Positions 1 through 8,449 of a stretch of DNA of 64,000 nt are shown here, piece by piece. The notes beneath the pieces were generated by a model that saw only the letters and a list, made by a program, of their open reading frames with translations, searched no databases and was not told where the DNA came from. The stretch covers positions 1 to 64,000 of the forward strand of contig NZ_CAJZAI010000017.1 of NCBI RefSeq assembly GCF_914271435.1. Direction: 5' to 3'. The position numbers were made by a program, and so were the translations under genes. Within the stretch, counting starts at the first letter, position 1. Each line of letters starts with the position of its first letter. Source of the DNA: Cupriavidus laharis (GTDB lineage: Bacteria > Pseudomonadota > Gammaproteobacteria > Burkholderiales > Burkholderiaceae).

Positions 1-37
1 GCATGATCTGCGCGTCTGCAATTTCGAGCTTGCGCAT
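1..37 (-). CDS. N-terminal fragment, probable transposase helix-turn-helix protein
   Basis: Only the first 12 residues lie in the window (MRKLEIADAQIM). The ATG at 35-37 has a good ribosome binding site (GGAGAGG, 5 bases upstream). From memory, the opening resembles helix-turn-helix proteins or transposases of IS630-like elements in Burkholderiaceae, but 12 residues cannot prove this. Its position at the tssF breakpoint supports a mobile-element gene. Confidence 0.4.
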   Translation of the reverse strand, partial: MRKLEIADAQIM

Positions 38-108
38 GGCTGCCTCTCCGAAAGAGTAACCACGCAATCATACATTGATACATGCTGCAATACTTATGTC
101 GCTATGTT
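1..108 (-). mobile_element. Probable insertion sequence end interrupting tssF
   Basis: The tssF reading frame stops matching its family at position 110. It then runs into about 70 bases of AT-richer non-coding DNA and, at 37, the start of an unrelated minus-strand gene. The TssF family continues after Leu-Arg-Phe with an aromatic residue, and the TA of a Tyr codon is present at 109-110. This fits insertion into a TA dinucleotide, as IS630-type elements do. Only one end is visible, so no inverted-repeat partner or target duplication can be checked. Confidence 0.5.
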
Positions 109-683
109 TAGAAGCGCAGACGTGGCACCGCCAACCGCTCTCGGCGCCCCTGTATTTGAAACGCGAGCCGCAGCCGGATCACCGAGCGTCCGTCCTCGCG
201 GGCGTAGGCATTGGCCTCGGTCAGCCGCAGCGGGTACAGGTCAACCGGTTGCGTGGTCCGGTAGATGCACTCCACACTATCGCCACCGCCGGCCGGCTGG
301 GTACCCAACGCAATGGGATCGGAAGTGACTTCCAGCCCGGCCGGCAGCGTCTCGTGCCGCTGTAGCGAACCGATGTTCGGAGTCAATTCCAGGATCGACA
401 GCGACGGAATCATGCGCAGGTAGTGCGGCCATAGCATGCTGACCAACCCTTCGGTCAGTTCCGGCAGTTCGTCGTCGAGCTTATGGCGCAGCCGCCCCAT
501 CAGAAAGGCGAAGCCCTCGAACAGTCGTTCAACGTGGGGATCGCGCTCACCGATGCGGTCGATGTTGAGCATCCGGGCGCGGTCCGGAAAGGCCTGGGCG
601 AACTCCTTGCCGGCCTCGCGCAGGTAGCGCATTTCTGCCTCGTAGTAGCGCAGGATCTCGTTGTCTTGGGTGGGATGGTTCAT
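108..683 (-). pseudogene. tssF: TssF (VasA/ImpG) baseplate protein, 3' truncated
   Basis: TssF is a T6SS baseplate wedge subunit that works with TssE, TssG and TssK. The first 191 residues are a clear TssF N-terminus: an ILRYYEAEMRYLREAGKEFA opening, then the ERDPHVERLFEGFAFL and LWPHYLRMIPS blocks. Family members are about 600 residues, so roughly two thirds is missing. The frame ends at a stop formed at 108-110, at the junction with the putative insertion element. The gene lies 23 bp downstream of tssA in the same direction. The rest of tssF and tssG may lie beyond the left edge. Unless this copy is complemented elsewhere, the baseplate should not assemble. Confidence 0.85.
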
Positions 684-706
684 GAGACAGATAGTTGGCT
701 CGCCAT

Positions 707-2287
707 CTAGACGAGCGCCACGGCGCGGGCCGGGTCGATGGCGGTCAGCTCGCCCAATAGCGCCTCGATGCGATGGGCCAGTGCTGCCTTGTCCGCATCC
801 TTGCGGGTCATGCGGGCCTTCAGCAATCGCAGCAGTTGCTGCTTGGCTTCGAACGCGAGCGAGGGCTCCCAGGCGGCCAGATGAAAACGCTGGGCGGATT
901 GATCGAGGGCGGACAGCAGGTGCAGGGCCGTATCGGCCCGGTCAGACCGCTCGGCGACACGCGCCATCACCAGTTGCCGCACGAAGCGGTCGCGCTCGCC
1001 ATCCTGAACCGGCAAGACTTGCAGCCACGCGAAGGCAGCATCGAGGCTCTGCTGAGCGACGAGATCCGTTGCCTGGGCTTCGGTTTCCGCCCAGTCCGTG
1101 CTGGCGGACGCAACCGACACCGGCGCTACTGCCTCGCCGCGTTCAATATCGCGCACGGTGGCATAACGCGCGATCCACTCCAGCGTGGTGTCGTCCGCGA
1201 ACGGTGTTCCGTCCGTGAACGCCAATTGTTCAAGGCCGGGCAGGCGCTCGAGCATCAGCGCACAGTCGGTCGCCAGCAGGTCACGCACGCGGGTGTACTC
1301 GCCGCCTGCCTGGTCCTGGCCGGTGAAGGCGTAGTACTGCAAGTCCAGCCAGAAGTGGTTAGCCCCTTCGGCGAAGGCCTGTTCGACGCGGTCGAGCAGT
1401 TCCGGCCATTGCCTTTGCAGCAGGCGCTTTAGCTGTGCGCGCAACTCGGTGCGCGGCGCCACCAGGCGCGTCTTGCCGCTCGCCTCATGCGGCGGCACAT
1501 CGGTCAGGGTATCCCAGCGCACGCAGCGCATCAGGCGGTAGGCAGACAGATAGCCCTGAGGCTGCTCGCGCAGGAAAAGCGCCATCTGGCGCGCCCGGTC
1601 GAGCAGGTCACGCGTAGAGGCCACCTCGCTGGCAGCCGGCAGTGCCGAACTGGCCGAGGATTGAGAGGGCCTTGATAGTTCGACCATGCCCGTACTCACC
1701 GTGGCCGATGGGGACTCGACCCGGGCCTCGAAGCGGCGGAAGAGCCCATCCAGTGCCGGGCGTGCCGCCTCCGGCCACTGCGCGGTGCGCTCCAGGATCA
1801 GCGCTAGCGCCGACAAGGTGCGTTCGAGCGACGCATCGGAGAGGCCTTGCACCCGATCAAGCCGTTCGGTGAAGGTCGCCCCGGCCAGCCACTCGAGGGC
1901 GGCCTTGCGGCTCTCGGCACGAGCGGGCAGCAACTGCGCGCCAAAGCGGTCGATCAGTGCCGACAGCAGTTCGAAACCGTCGCCGATCCCTTCTGCACCG
2001 TCGCACCGCATGCGGCCATAGACATAGTAGACGGCCAGCCGCATGTCCTTCGCGGTCGCCTTGAGCAGCCGCTCGGCGGACTCCACGATCAAGGTGTCGT
2101 TGACATCCGAGAGCCTGGCGACTTCCTCCTTGATGGCGAGGAAGTCGTCGTCGTAGCCGGGATCGTCGCCGACCGGAGCATCGGGGCGGATCGGTTGCAG
2201 CCACGCCTCCCAGCGGGCTTGCGTGGAGCGGGCCAGATCCGCGGGCGCGCGGGACCCAAAGAGCGCATTGAGGAGGTTATTGAACAT
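707..2287 (-). CDS. tssA: T6SS protein TssA (ImpA_N domain)
   Basis: TssA coordinates baseplate priming and sheath polymerisation. The 526-residue product has an ImpA_N-type N-terminal region (WLQPIRPDAPVGDDPGYDDD, then the SDVNDTLIVESAERLLKATA block) and an Ala/Leu-rich helical C-terminal half typical of long VasJ-like TssA proteins. I place the start at the ATG at 2285-2287 (MFNNLLNALFG). It has an AGGAG site 4-5 bases upstream and overlaps the tssM stop by 11 bases, so translation is probably coupled. A start 39 bases further upstream is possible but has no comparable signal. Confidence 0.88.
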   Translation of the reverse strand: MFNNLLNALFGSRAPADLARSTQARWEAWLQPIRPDAPVGDDPGYDDDFLAIKEEVARLSDVNDTLIVESAERLLKATAKDMRLAVYYVYGRMRCDGAEGIGDGFELLSALIDRFGAQLLPARAESRKAALEWLAGATFTERLDRVQGLSDASLERTLSALALILERTAQWPEAARPALDGLFRRFEARVESPSATVSTGMVELSRPSQSSASSALPAASEVASTRDLLDRARQMALFLREQPQGYLSAYRLMRCVRWDTLTDVPPHEASGKTRLVAPRTELRAQLKRLLQRQWPELLDRVEQAFAEGANHFWLDLQYYAFTGQDQAGGEYTRVRDLLATDCALMLERLPGLEQLAFTDGTPFADDTTLEWIARYATVRDIERGEAVAPVSVASASTDWAETEAQATDLVAQQSLDAAFAWLQVLPVQDGERDRFVRQLVMARVAERSDRADTALHLLSALDQSAQRFHLAAWEPSLAFEAKQQLLRLLKARMTRKDADKAALAHRIEALLGELTAIDPARAVALV

Positions 2288-5200
2288 GCTGCTCCTGCCC
2301 GTACTTGCGAGCGGTCGCCGCGGCACGCGCCAAGGCCTGCGGCTCCCGGCCCACGAAGATGCGCGACGGCAGCACGAAGCCCCGCAGCGCCAACATCTCC
2401 AGCGGCCCCTGGCCGACTTCGGTGCGCATCAGGTAACTCAGTGGATAGACCACGTCCGCCGGTGGCGGCAGCTTTGGAGCCCGGACGGTCAGGTTGTCGG
2501 GATCGATGCGGTCCTGCTCATGCCCCTCGGCCGGGCCATCGTTGCTGCCGGCCGTCGGCCCCCTGGTGTCCGCACGCGTGTCCGGCATCGCCTGCCAGGT
2601 CAACTGGTAGGTGGCGCTGTCCAGCGGCTCGACCCGCGCTCGCTCCAGCATGCGCACCATTCCCCAGCGGCCGCCGAACTCGTAGCTCTTGTTCGTGCCG
2701 GCCTTCTCGGTCTGCCATTGCAGGCGGGTGCCCAAGTCCTGGGTATTGCTGGCTGGCCACGTCATCATCTGCCAGGTCTCGCGCTGGTTGTAGTAGTGCA
2801 GCTTCTGGCCATCGAGGGTCAGCAGCGTGTCCGTCAGGCCCGGCGTGGGAATTGGCTTGAGCTCGAAGCGGTACTGCGGCTCGCCTTGCGCCAGCATGTG
2901 GGCGGCGATGCGCTGCAGGGCGTTGACCGCCTTCAGGAAGGCCGGATCAAAGGCCAGTGCCTGGCCGCCGGTAGCCGCCGGCACCCATTGATCGCCCTGC
3001 AACTCCAGCACGCCGGCCAGTTGCGTGCCAAGGAACGCGCCGATCAGGCCGGTCTGCGGCCGCAGGAAGCGCGCCAACTCCGGCAGCGAGGCATCATTGG
3101 CCGTGTCGGCAAACGGATAGCGCCCGGCGAACGCACGGCCCCACGCCATCACGATACCCTGCCGCCAGGCGTCGTTCAGGCTCGCCTCTGCGGGTTGCAA
3201 CACGGTCTGCGTAGCCTGGGCGATCGGTCGCACGAACAGCGTCTCGCCCATGCCCGCCCATTGGCTGCCGAGGCTCGCGGCCATCAGCTGGGCATAAGAT
3301 TGGGAATCGGCCAACTCCGAGCCCTTGCCCTGGAACAGCGCCTGCGCCATCTGCCGCGCCTGCGCGTCGGCATCGGCGCTGTTGCTGACCTGCTGCAAGC
3401 GCAGGCGCAGCGCCGTGGCACGGTCGAGGAAGCGTTGCAGGCTAAGGTCCCCATTGGCGCCCGGATGGATGCTGGCGCTCTGGCCGTGCCCCACCAGCCG
3501 CATCACCGGGCCGAAGGCGGCGCCGAGCGGCCCCGCCATATCCGGCTTGATCGCCTCGGGACCCGCCGCCTTCCTGCCAAGCAGATCCTGCGCCTTGGCC
3601 ACCAGGGTGTCGGACAGGGAGTCCTTGCGGGCACCGGCGCCGCCCTGGTATTCGAGCGATTTCATCAGCGCGATCACCGGCGACTGGCGCGTGTCGGCCA
3701 TCAGCTTGAGCTGGTCGATCGCGGCCGGCAGCGTCGGCGCCGGCTCCCATTGCAGGCTGTTCATGAAGGCCTGCCAGCGATCTGCGTAGTCGGCAAAGTA
3801 CTGTTCGGTGAGCGCGGCCTGGAGGACTTCGGCCGAGCGGTTGGCCGTCTGCTGAGCGCCCTGCGGCTTGCCGTCGGTCAGCACCCAGTCATTGGCGATT
3901 TCCGTCCGCTTTGCCGCCGCCTCGATCGCGGGCGCGACATAGCCCTCGTAGGCCTGGCGGGTGAAGACGCCGGGCACGGTCGCCGCAGTACGCACTAGCC
4001 CACGGGGATCGGTGCCGGCCGTGAGCGATACTAGGTTCTGGTCCGGGTACTTGTTGCTGCCTGTGTCGCCGAAGGCGTTGAGGACGCCCTGATAGATCGT
4101 ATCCTCGGCGTTGCGCTCCCCGATCACCGCCAGCAAGGTCTGGCGCGCGCCGGCCACTAGTTCGGGCCGGGGCTCGATGCGCCAGTCCGGACTAGTCTTC
4201 AAGTGCTGCGCGTAGAACTTGAGCAAGCGTTCGGCCAGATCCTGCTGCTCGCCCGGCGTGATCCGCGCGTCGGTGGACCAGTGCTGTACCAACTGCGGGG
4301 TCAGGAAGGCGGAGTCGGCGCGCTCGGGGTGGGCCAGCATCAAATACGTCTTGAGTTTCTGGTGACCGCCCAGCGCCCAGCGGCTGGCTTGCTCGTCCAG
4401 CGAGTCGGTCCGCATTTGTGCGAGATCCACGAGGGATGCTTCCAGGTCCTGCTGCACGGGCGTGATGAGCAGTTGGCGGCTGGCCTGGGCGTATGGCTTC
4501 CACAAGGCGTCGAGGATGGCAGGATCTTGATTCAGCCCGAAGCGAGTCGTCAGCGGTGCGTGGTGCTCGGTGCGGTACGCGAAGCGCTCGAGCTGCTGCT
4601 GGAGGGCGAGCAGAGCGCGCAGGCGGGCGGCCGCATTGTGGGCTGACTGGATGTCGGTCACGGCCTGTTGCGCGGCGTGCACGTCCCGGCCATTCAGGAT
4701 TCCGGATACCAGCATTCCGGCACTCCACAGGCCTATAACCGTCAGCGCCACAACGGAGAACACCGTGACCGGGTGCCAGCCGATACGGCGGCCGCAATAG
4801 CCTTTGGCGCGCTTGCCAATCTCGCGCCAGGTAGGCAGCAGCGTGGCCGGATGATGCCGATGCGCTGCTGGCACGCCGATGGCGGCGGTCAGCCAGGCCA
4901 CTTCATCGGCGGCGTCCTTGACGGGGACCGGAACCGGCATCGCGGATGTGGCGAACACGGGGGCGAACATGACGCCGGCCAGCGGGGCACGCCGCCAGGC
5001 CGATGCCTGCCACGCCGCCCACCGTTTCAAGATGCTCGCGCGATGCTCGCCGATGTAGGCGGAAATTTTTCCGACGAAGGGCATCGGCTCGGGCTCTGTA
5101 CAGTGTTCCACACCCAAGACGGCAGTGCGGGCCTCAAGCGATACCAGCCCGTCCTGCAAGGCGTCAGCCGTGGCGCCCCATTTCCGATTGGAGTCTGCCA

Positions 5201-5945
5201 GGAAAGCGCCAATGACCGCAAATTCGTCCGGGTGAGCGCCGCTCAGTCTGACGGGGTGGAGAAATGTCACCGGCGCAGCCCAGCCCAGTTCGGCCTGGAT
5301 CGCTGCCAGTTCACGCAACCGCTCGGTATCCGGCGCAGCCGCCAGGCCTGCCGGGACGACTTGCACCATGGCATCGACCGGACGGCTGCGCAGCTTCCGG
5401 AGTTGCTTGCGCCAAGTGGCCGCCTCGATGCCATCGGGCGAGGCATGGACGAGGACGGCTGCGTCCGAGCGCCATACGCCAGCCTGCTTTAGGCCGGGAG
5501 CCACCTCGTTGATCCAGGCCTCATCGCCGCACAGCAGCAGCCACGGCATGCGATAGCGCCAGCGCCAGCCCAGCAGGCGACGCAGCTCACAGCATAAATC
5601 TTCCAACCGTGCGTCGCGCTTGCGCTTCGTGGCCGAGGGGGCGCGTGTCTCGCCGGTCTCGCGGGCAAATAGCCGGGCAATGGCTTTGCCGGCGCCGAGC
5701 AGTATGGCGACCAGGTACACGAGGATGGCAAGGACGACCACAAGGGGAATCCAGAGCAGGACGGAAAACTTGACATCGGGCGATATCAACCCAAAGGTCT
5801 CCCCATCGAACCAAACCACGAGGGCGGTCGTCGCACCCACGATAGTCAGGGCCAAGGGGCCGCCCCACAGTGCTAATGCGCCAGGAGGCTTCGACAGGGA
5901 GGCCTCTGACGCCAGTGCCTTCAGGTTATTGCTCGGATTCGTCAT
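2277..5945 (-). CDS. tssM: T6SS inner-membrane protein TssM (IcmF)
   Basis: TssM forms the envelope-spanning T6SS complex with TssL and TssJ. The 1,222-residue product has two N-terminal membrane helices (about residues 25-45 and 60-85), a cytoplasmic domain, a third helix near residue 430 (VFSVVALTVIGLWSAGML) and a long periplasmic part with the IcmF/DUF1215 pattern. Where many TssM proteins have a Walker A P-loop (about residue 133), this one reads PWLLLCGDEAWINEV, with no GxxGxGK[ST]. It probably does not bind nucleotide at that site. The start at 5943-5945 overlaps the end of the upstream gene by 20 bases and lacks a clear Shine-Dalgarno, suggesting coupling. It is followed by tssA. Confidence 0.9.
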   Translation of the reverse strand: MTNPSNNLKALASEASLSKPPGALALWGGPLALTIVGATTALVVWFDGETFGLISPDVKFSVLLWIPLVVVLAILVYLVAILLGAGKAIARLFARETGETRAPSATKRKRDARLEDLCCELRRLLGWRWRYRMPWLLLCGDEAWINEVAPGLKQAGVWRSDAAVLVHASPDGIEAATWRKQLRKLRSRPVDAMVQVVPAGLAAAPDTERLRELAAIQAELGWAAPVTFLHPVRLSGAHPDEFAVIGAFLADSNRKWGATADALQDGLVSLEARTAVLGVEHCTEPEPMPFVGKISAYIGEHRASILKRWAAWQASAWRRAPLAGVMFAPVFATSAMPVPVPVKDAADEVAWLTAAIGVPAAHRHHPATLLPTWREIGKRAKGYCGRRIGWHPVTVFSVVALTVIGLWSAGMLVSGILNGRDVHAAQQAVTDIQSAHNAAARLRALLALQQQLERFAYRTEHHAPLTTRFGLNQDPAILDALWKPYAQASRQLLITPVQQDLEASLVDLAQMRTDSLDEQASRWALGGHQKLKTYLMLAHPERADSAFLTPQLVQHWSTDARITPGEQQDLAERLLKFYAQHLKTSPDWRIEPRPELVAGARQTLLAVIGERNAEDTIYQGVLNAFGDTGSNKYPDQNLVSLTAGTDPRGLVRTAATVPGVFTRQAYEGYVAPAIEAAAKRTEIANDWVLTDGKPQGAQQTANRSAEVLQAALTEQYFADYADRWQAFMNSLQWEPAPTLPAAIDQLKLMADTRQSPVIALMKSLEYQGGAGARKDSLSDTLVAKAQDLLGRKAAGPEAIKPDMAGPLGAAFGPVMRLVGHGQSASIHPGANGDLSLQRFLDRATALRLRLQQVSNSADADAQARQMAQALFQGKGSELADSQSYAQLMAASLGSQWAGMGETLFVRPIAQATQTVLQPAEASLNDAWRQGIVMAWGRAFAGRYPFADTANDASLPELARFLRPQTGLIGAFLGTQLAGVLELQGDQWVPAATGGQALAFDPAFLKAVNALQRIAAHMLAQGEPQYRFELKPIPTPGLTDTLLTLDGQKLHYYNQRETWQMMTWPASNTQDLGTRLQWQTEKAGTNKSYEFGGRWGMVRMLERARVEPLDSATYQLTWQAMPDTRADTRGPTAGSNDGPAEGHEQDRIDPDNLTVRAPKLPPPADVVYPLSYLMRTEVGQGPLEMLALRGFVLPSRIFVGREPQALARAAATARKYGQEQHVQ

Positions 5946-7215
5946 GCGGTGGTGGGAAGACGTGAAGGACCGCAACCTGGTCACGGTCAAGGATGAGATG
6001 GGAACCGGTTTCGCGGGATGTGATGGCCGCCGCAACTGACAGCCACGGGTTGATCACACCGGCATCGCCAATGATGCGATCTGGACGGCATTGCTTGTCC
6101 ATTTCGCCGAGGTGCGGGAGCGAGGCTGCTTTGAGCGCGGCGAGCAGCCCCATGTCCTGCCCGCTATCGAGGCCGGTGATCCATGCTCGCTGCACGGCTG
6201 CGGGCTCGGTCTTTCCCCATTGGATCGCGTTGGCGAGCAGCGCGCTCAATGCGCCGGTGTCGCCGGCAAGCGGGCGATGAAGGACGCCCAGGGCCTGTAC
6301 CGATTCGGGCAACTGAAAGCAGCCGGGGTTGAGCAGCACGGCGACGCACCCCTCGGCGCTGTTGACCGGAGGGGTTGCCTCGTGCCATTCGGCGGCCAGC
6401 ACCAGTAGCGGTCGCCATTCGCGCAAGTCCAGCCAGGTATCGGCGAGCGTCAGCGCCTCGGACGCGGGGAGGGCCTGGCAATCGAGGAAGGGCAATCCGA
6501 CGCGGCGCAGTGCCTCCTGAGCCTGGGCCAGACGGACAGTCGTCAGCTCGGGCCGGGCCAGCACGCGCACGGCCGGGGCATGAGTCTGCTCATACTGCGA
6601 CAGCGCTCGCAGGCTGGGGGCCAACGGATGCAGTGCCTCGACCATTTTCAGGACCAGCGTGGACACTGTCTCCGTTTCCTGCTCTGGCTGCACCGGTGCA
6701 TCCGGGGCTTCCTCGGCCGGTGCTGTGCCTGCCAGCGGGACGACCGATAGCGACTCGTCATCGAACCGGCTATGCACGACCAGTCCTGCGCCATTCCTCG
6801 GCGCTCGCTCCTCAACCAGCGGCTTGAGTGTTTGCAGGGCGCTGGCCAGATCTCCGTGTCCTTGAAGGGGCAGGCAATAGCCAATCCCCAGCACCTGCAG
6901 TGGGCGCTGCGCTTCGCGCACGCGTGTGTCGATCCACTGCTGCCGGTGCGTATTCCGGTGATGGGCGTGATACCACTGCACTTCATAGCCGACACGCGCG
7001 ATGCCAAGCAGAATCAGGAAGAAGCCATTCGGAATGCCGACCGCGCGCCACCAGAACAGGCCTCCGCCTGCCGGCACGCCTTTTGGCCACAGCAGCACAG
7101 CGAGGGCGGCGCCCACGACGGTGCACACGATCCAGATGCCGAGCCAAGGCAGAAAGCGCGGGCCGTGCGCCGGATATGGGCTCGCCTCGCCAGCCGGGGA
7201 CAAATCAATCGGCAT
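5926..7215 (-). CDS. T6SS-associated membrane protein between PAAR and tssM
   Basis: This 429-residue protein is not assigned to a named T6SS family here. It has two N-terminal membrane segments (PWLGIWIVCTVVGAALAVLL and GFFLILLGIARVGYEV) and a large, probably cytoplasmic C-terminal part. The C-terminal part has patches that recall the thiolase/ketoacyl-synthase fold (SAEGCVAVLLNPG, HRPLAGDTGALSALLANAI and RIIGDAGVINPWLSVAAAI), without an obvious catalytic cysteine. This is my reading only. The start is the ATG at 7213-7215, two bases after the PAAR stop, so translation is likely coupled. A GTG at 7266 would extend it by 17 residues. The 5' end of the gene is duplicated as a decayed copy near 7985-8216. 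Confidence 0.75.
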   Translation of the reverse strand: MPIDLSPAGEASPYPAHGPRFLPWLGIWIVCTVVGAALAVLLWPKGVPAGGGLFWWRAVGIPNGFFLILLGIARVGYEVQWYHAHHRNTHRQQWIDTRVREAQRPLQVLGIGYCLPLQGHGDLASALQTLKPLVEERAPRNGAGLVVHSRFDDESLSVVPLAGTAPAEEAPDAPVQPEQETETVSTLVLKMVEALHPLAPSLRALSQYEQTHAPAVRVLARPELTTVRLAQAQEALRRVGLPFLDCQALPASEALTLADTWLDLREWRPLLVLAAEWHEATPPVNSAEGCVAVLLNPGCFQLPESVQALGVLHRPLAGDTGALSALLANAIQWGKTEPAAVQRAWITGLDSGQDMGLLAALKAASLPHLGEMDKQCRPDRIIGDAGVINPWLSVAAAITSRETGSHLILDRDQVAVLHVFPPPHDESEQ

Positions 7216-7478
7216 GCTCAGGCGATATGGACGTTCTGGAGCGATGAAATCAAACGGCAGCCGCACGCGCAGCGGTGGTGGTGCATCGCAACGGGGCTTC
7301 CGCCCTGATCACGAAATCCTTCGTTGCCTTCGGCAATCGTGGTTGGGCCATGGCGGGCGCACAGGGCGGCGTCTCCCTTACGGGCGAGCGGGCGGCCCAT
7401 GAAGGTCATGGTCGGTGAGGCAGTGGTGACTTGCCCGCCGTTTTCCAGGGCATCACCGAGGCGGATGGGTGATTTCAT
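7051..7478. repeat. Direct repeat copy A (PAAR gene plus 5' end of the membrane gene)
   Basis: This block and 8018-8447 align along almost their full length with scattered substitutions and a few single-base indels. The block covers the whole PAAR gene and the first part of the following membrane-protein gene. Copy A keeps both reading frames open. The repeat ends abruptly at the PAAR start codon; beyond it the two flanks carry unrelated AT-rich genes. Confidence 0.88.
7218..7478 (-). CDS. PAAR-domain spike-tip protein (intact copy)
   Basis: PAAR proteins sharpen the VgrG trimer and often recruit effectors. The 86-residue product is about the size of a stand-alone PAAR protein. It has the typical opening (MKSPIRLGDALENGGQV), the SPTMTFMGRPLARKGDAALC core and later metal-ligand candidates (Cys/His in CARHG, HHHRCACGC). 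It starts 13 bases after the upstream exported-protein gene and ends two bases before the membrane-protein gene. It is the only PAAR copy in the array with an undamaged frame and so is probably the functional one. Confidence 0.87.
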   Translation of the reverse strand: MKSPIRLGDALENGGQVTTASPTMTFMGRPLARKGDAALCARHGPTTIAEGNEGFRDQGGSPVAMHHHRCACGCRLISSLQNVHIA

Positions 7479-7491
7479 GGTTCGTCCTTAT

Positions 7492-7968
7492 TTATTTCCG
7501 CACGCACTCTTGCTTTTCAAAATCTGGCTCCGATAACAAATTAAATGATTTCACCATTTTTGTTTTATTGTTTATAAGATCCAAATCAAACCGTCCATTG
7601 ACTAATACAAAATCGTGATTTTGACTGATCGAAACCTCAAACACTCCACCTCCGTACGTCCTGCTCATTATTTTCCTTGGAGAGCGGTTCAAGGCGTATA
7701 TTGACAGGCGCATCGCCTGTGGATTCGCCAGATCTACTGCATCGGGCAGACCGTATATAACAAATAACGAATTATTAAGATCAAATACTCCGCCAATGAT
7801 GTTGTGGTTGATTTTTGTTTTCCACATCCCCCTATTGTTCTTTTTTACACTTAATATCCATTGCTTGATAATTTCGGCTGCAAAAACCACGTCGCAGGAG
7901 TTAATCGATTCGGCTTTTGTGACAACTGACCAAAAAAGAAATCCTATAAAAATTAGATAGCACTTCAA
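7492..7968 (-). CDS. Exported AT-rich protein, candidate orphan immunity protein
   Basis: The 158-residue product begins with a signal peptide (MKCYLIFIGFLFWSVVTKA) and contains two mature cysteines that could form a disulfide. I do not recognise a family. The gene is far more AT-rich than its T6SS neighbours. It ends 13 bases before the PAAR start, as two other exported-protein genes end just before PAAR sequences. A periplasmic immunity protein left behind after its effector was lost is the simplest explanation from context. An accessory lipid- or wall-binding protein is possible. No toxin-like motif is visible. Confidence 0.6.
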   Translation of the reverse strand: MKCYLIFIGFLFWSVVTKAESINSCDVVFAAEIIKQWILSVKKNNRGMWKTKINHNIIGGVFDLNNSLFVIYGLPDAVDLANPQAMRLSIYALNRSPRKIMSRTYGGGVFEVSISQNHDFVLVNGRFDLDLINNKTKMVKSFNLLSEPDFEKQECVRK

Positions 7969-7984
7969 ATCGTGCCCCCCTAAG

Positions 7985-8216
7985 GTTTTGTATGCGCATT
8001 GGGTTTCCCGCCAACGACCAGAACAGGCTCCCGCGTGCCGGCACGCCTTTGGGCCACAGCAGCACAGCGCGGGCAGCGCCCAAGACAGCGCACACGATCC
8101 AGATGCCGAGCCAAGGCAGAAAGCGCGGGCCGTGCGCCGGATATGGGCCCGCCTTCTCAGCCGGGGGACAAATCGATCGGCATGCTCAGGCGATATGGAC
8201 GTTCTAGAGTGATGAA
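7985..8216 (-). pseudogene. Decayed 5' fragment of the PAAR-linked membrane-protein gene
   Basis: This stretch matches the first part of the gene that starts at 7215, including the AVLLWPKGVP membrane segment, seen here as AVLLWPKGVPARGSLFW. An extra base in a G run near 8160-8166 ends the frame straight after MPIDLSPG. The homology stops near 8018 and unrelated AT-rich sequence follows. It is a remnant of a second PAAR-plus-membrane-gene unit, not a functional gene. Confidence 0.8.
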
Positions 8217-8447
8217 ATTAAACGACAGCAGCACGCGCAGCGGTGGGGGTGTATCGCAACGGGGGCGTCTGCCCTGATCACGAGATCCTTCGGCGCCCTC
8301 AGCGAGGGTGGTGGGGCCATGCTTCTCGCAGAGGGCAGCATCGTCCTTGCGAGCGAGGGGGCGGCACATGAAGGTCATGGTCGGTGAGGCAGTGGTGACT
8401 TGCCCACCTTCTTCCAATGCCTCACCGAGGCGGATGGGAGATTTCAT
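8018..8447. repeat. Direct repeat copy B (decayed PAAR plus membrane-gene fragment)
   Basis: This is the partner of 7051-7478, aligned to it over about 430 bases. Small insertions break both frames: one in the PAAR 3' half around 8260-8270 and one just after the membrane-gene start. The upstream boundary is again the PAAR start codon, where similarity to copy A ends and a different exported-protein gene begins. Confidence 0.88.
8157..8447 (-). pseudogene. PAAR-domain protein, frameshifted second copy
   Basis: The first 50 or so residues follow the intact PAAR copy (MKSPIRLGEALEEGGQV, SPTMTFMCRPLARKDDAALC). Two conserved glycines are replaced: MGRP becomes MCRP and RKGD becomes RKDD. A one-base insertion then shifts the frame, the cysteine/histidine tail is lost, and translation runs into the frame of the next gene fragment (ERPYRLSMPIDLSPG). 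The ATG at 8445-8447 lies two bases after the XAC2610-like gene. A partly folded product may be made, but it is unlikely to be a normal spike tip. Confidence 0.75.
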
Positions 8448-8449
8448 GC

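Noticed and set aside
5946..6035. TssM start at 6035
   Set aside because: It would overlap the upstream gene by 110 bases and adds 30 residues (MRRPSHPAKPV) unlike TssM; 5945 fits the family better.
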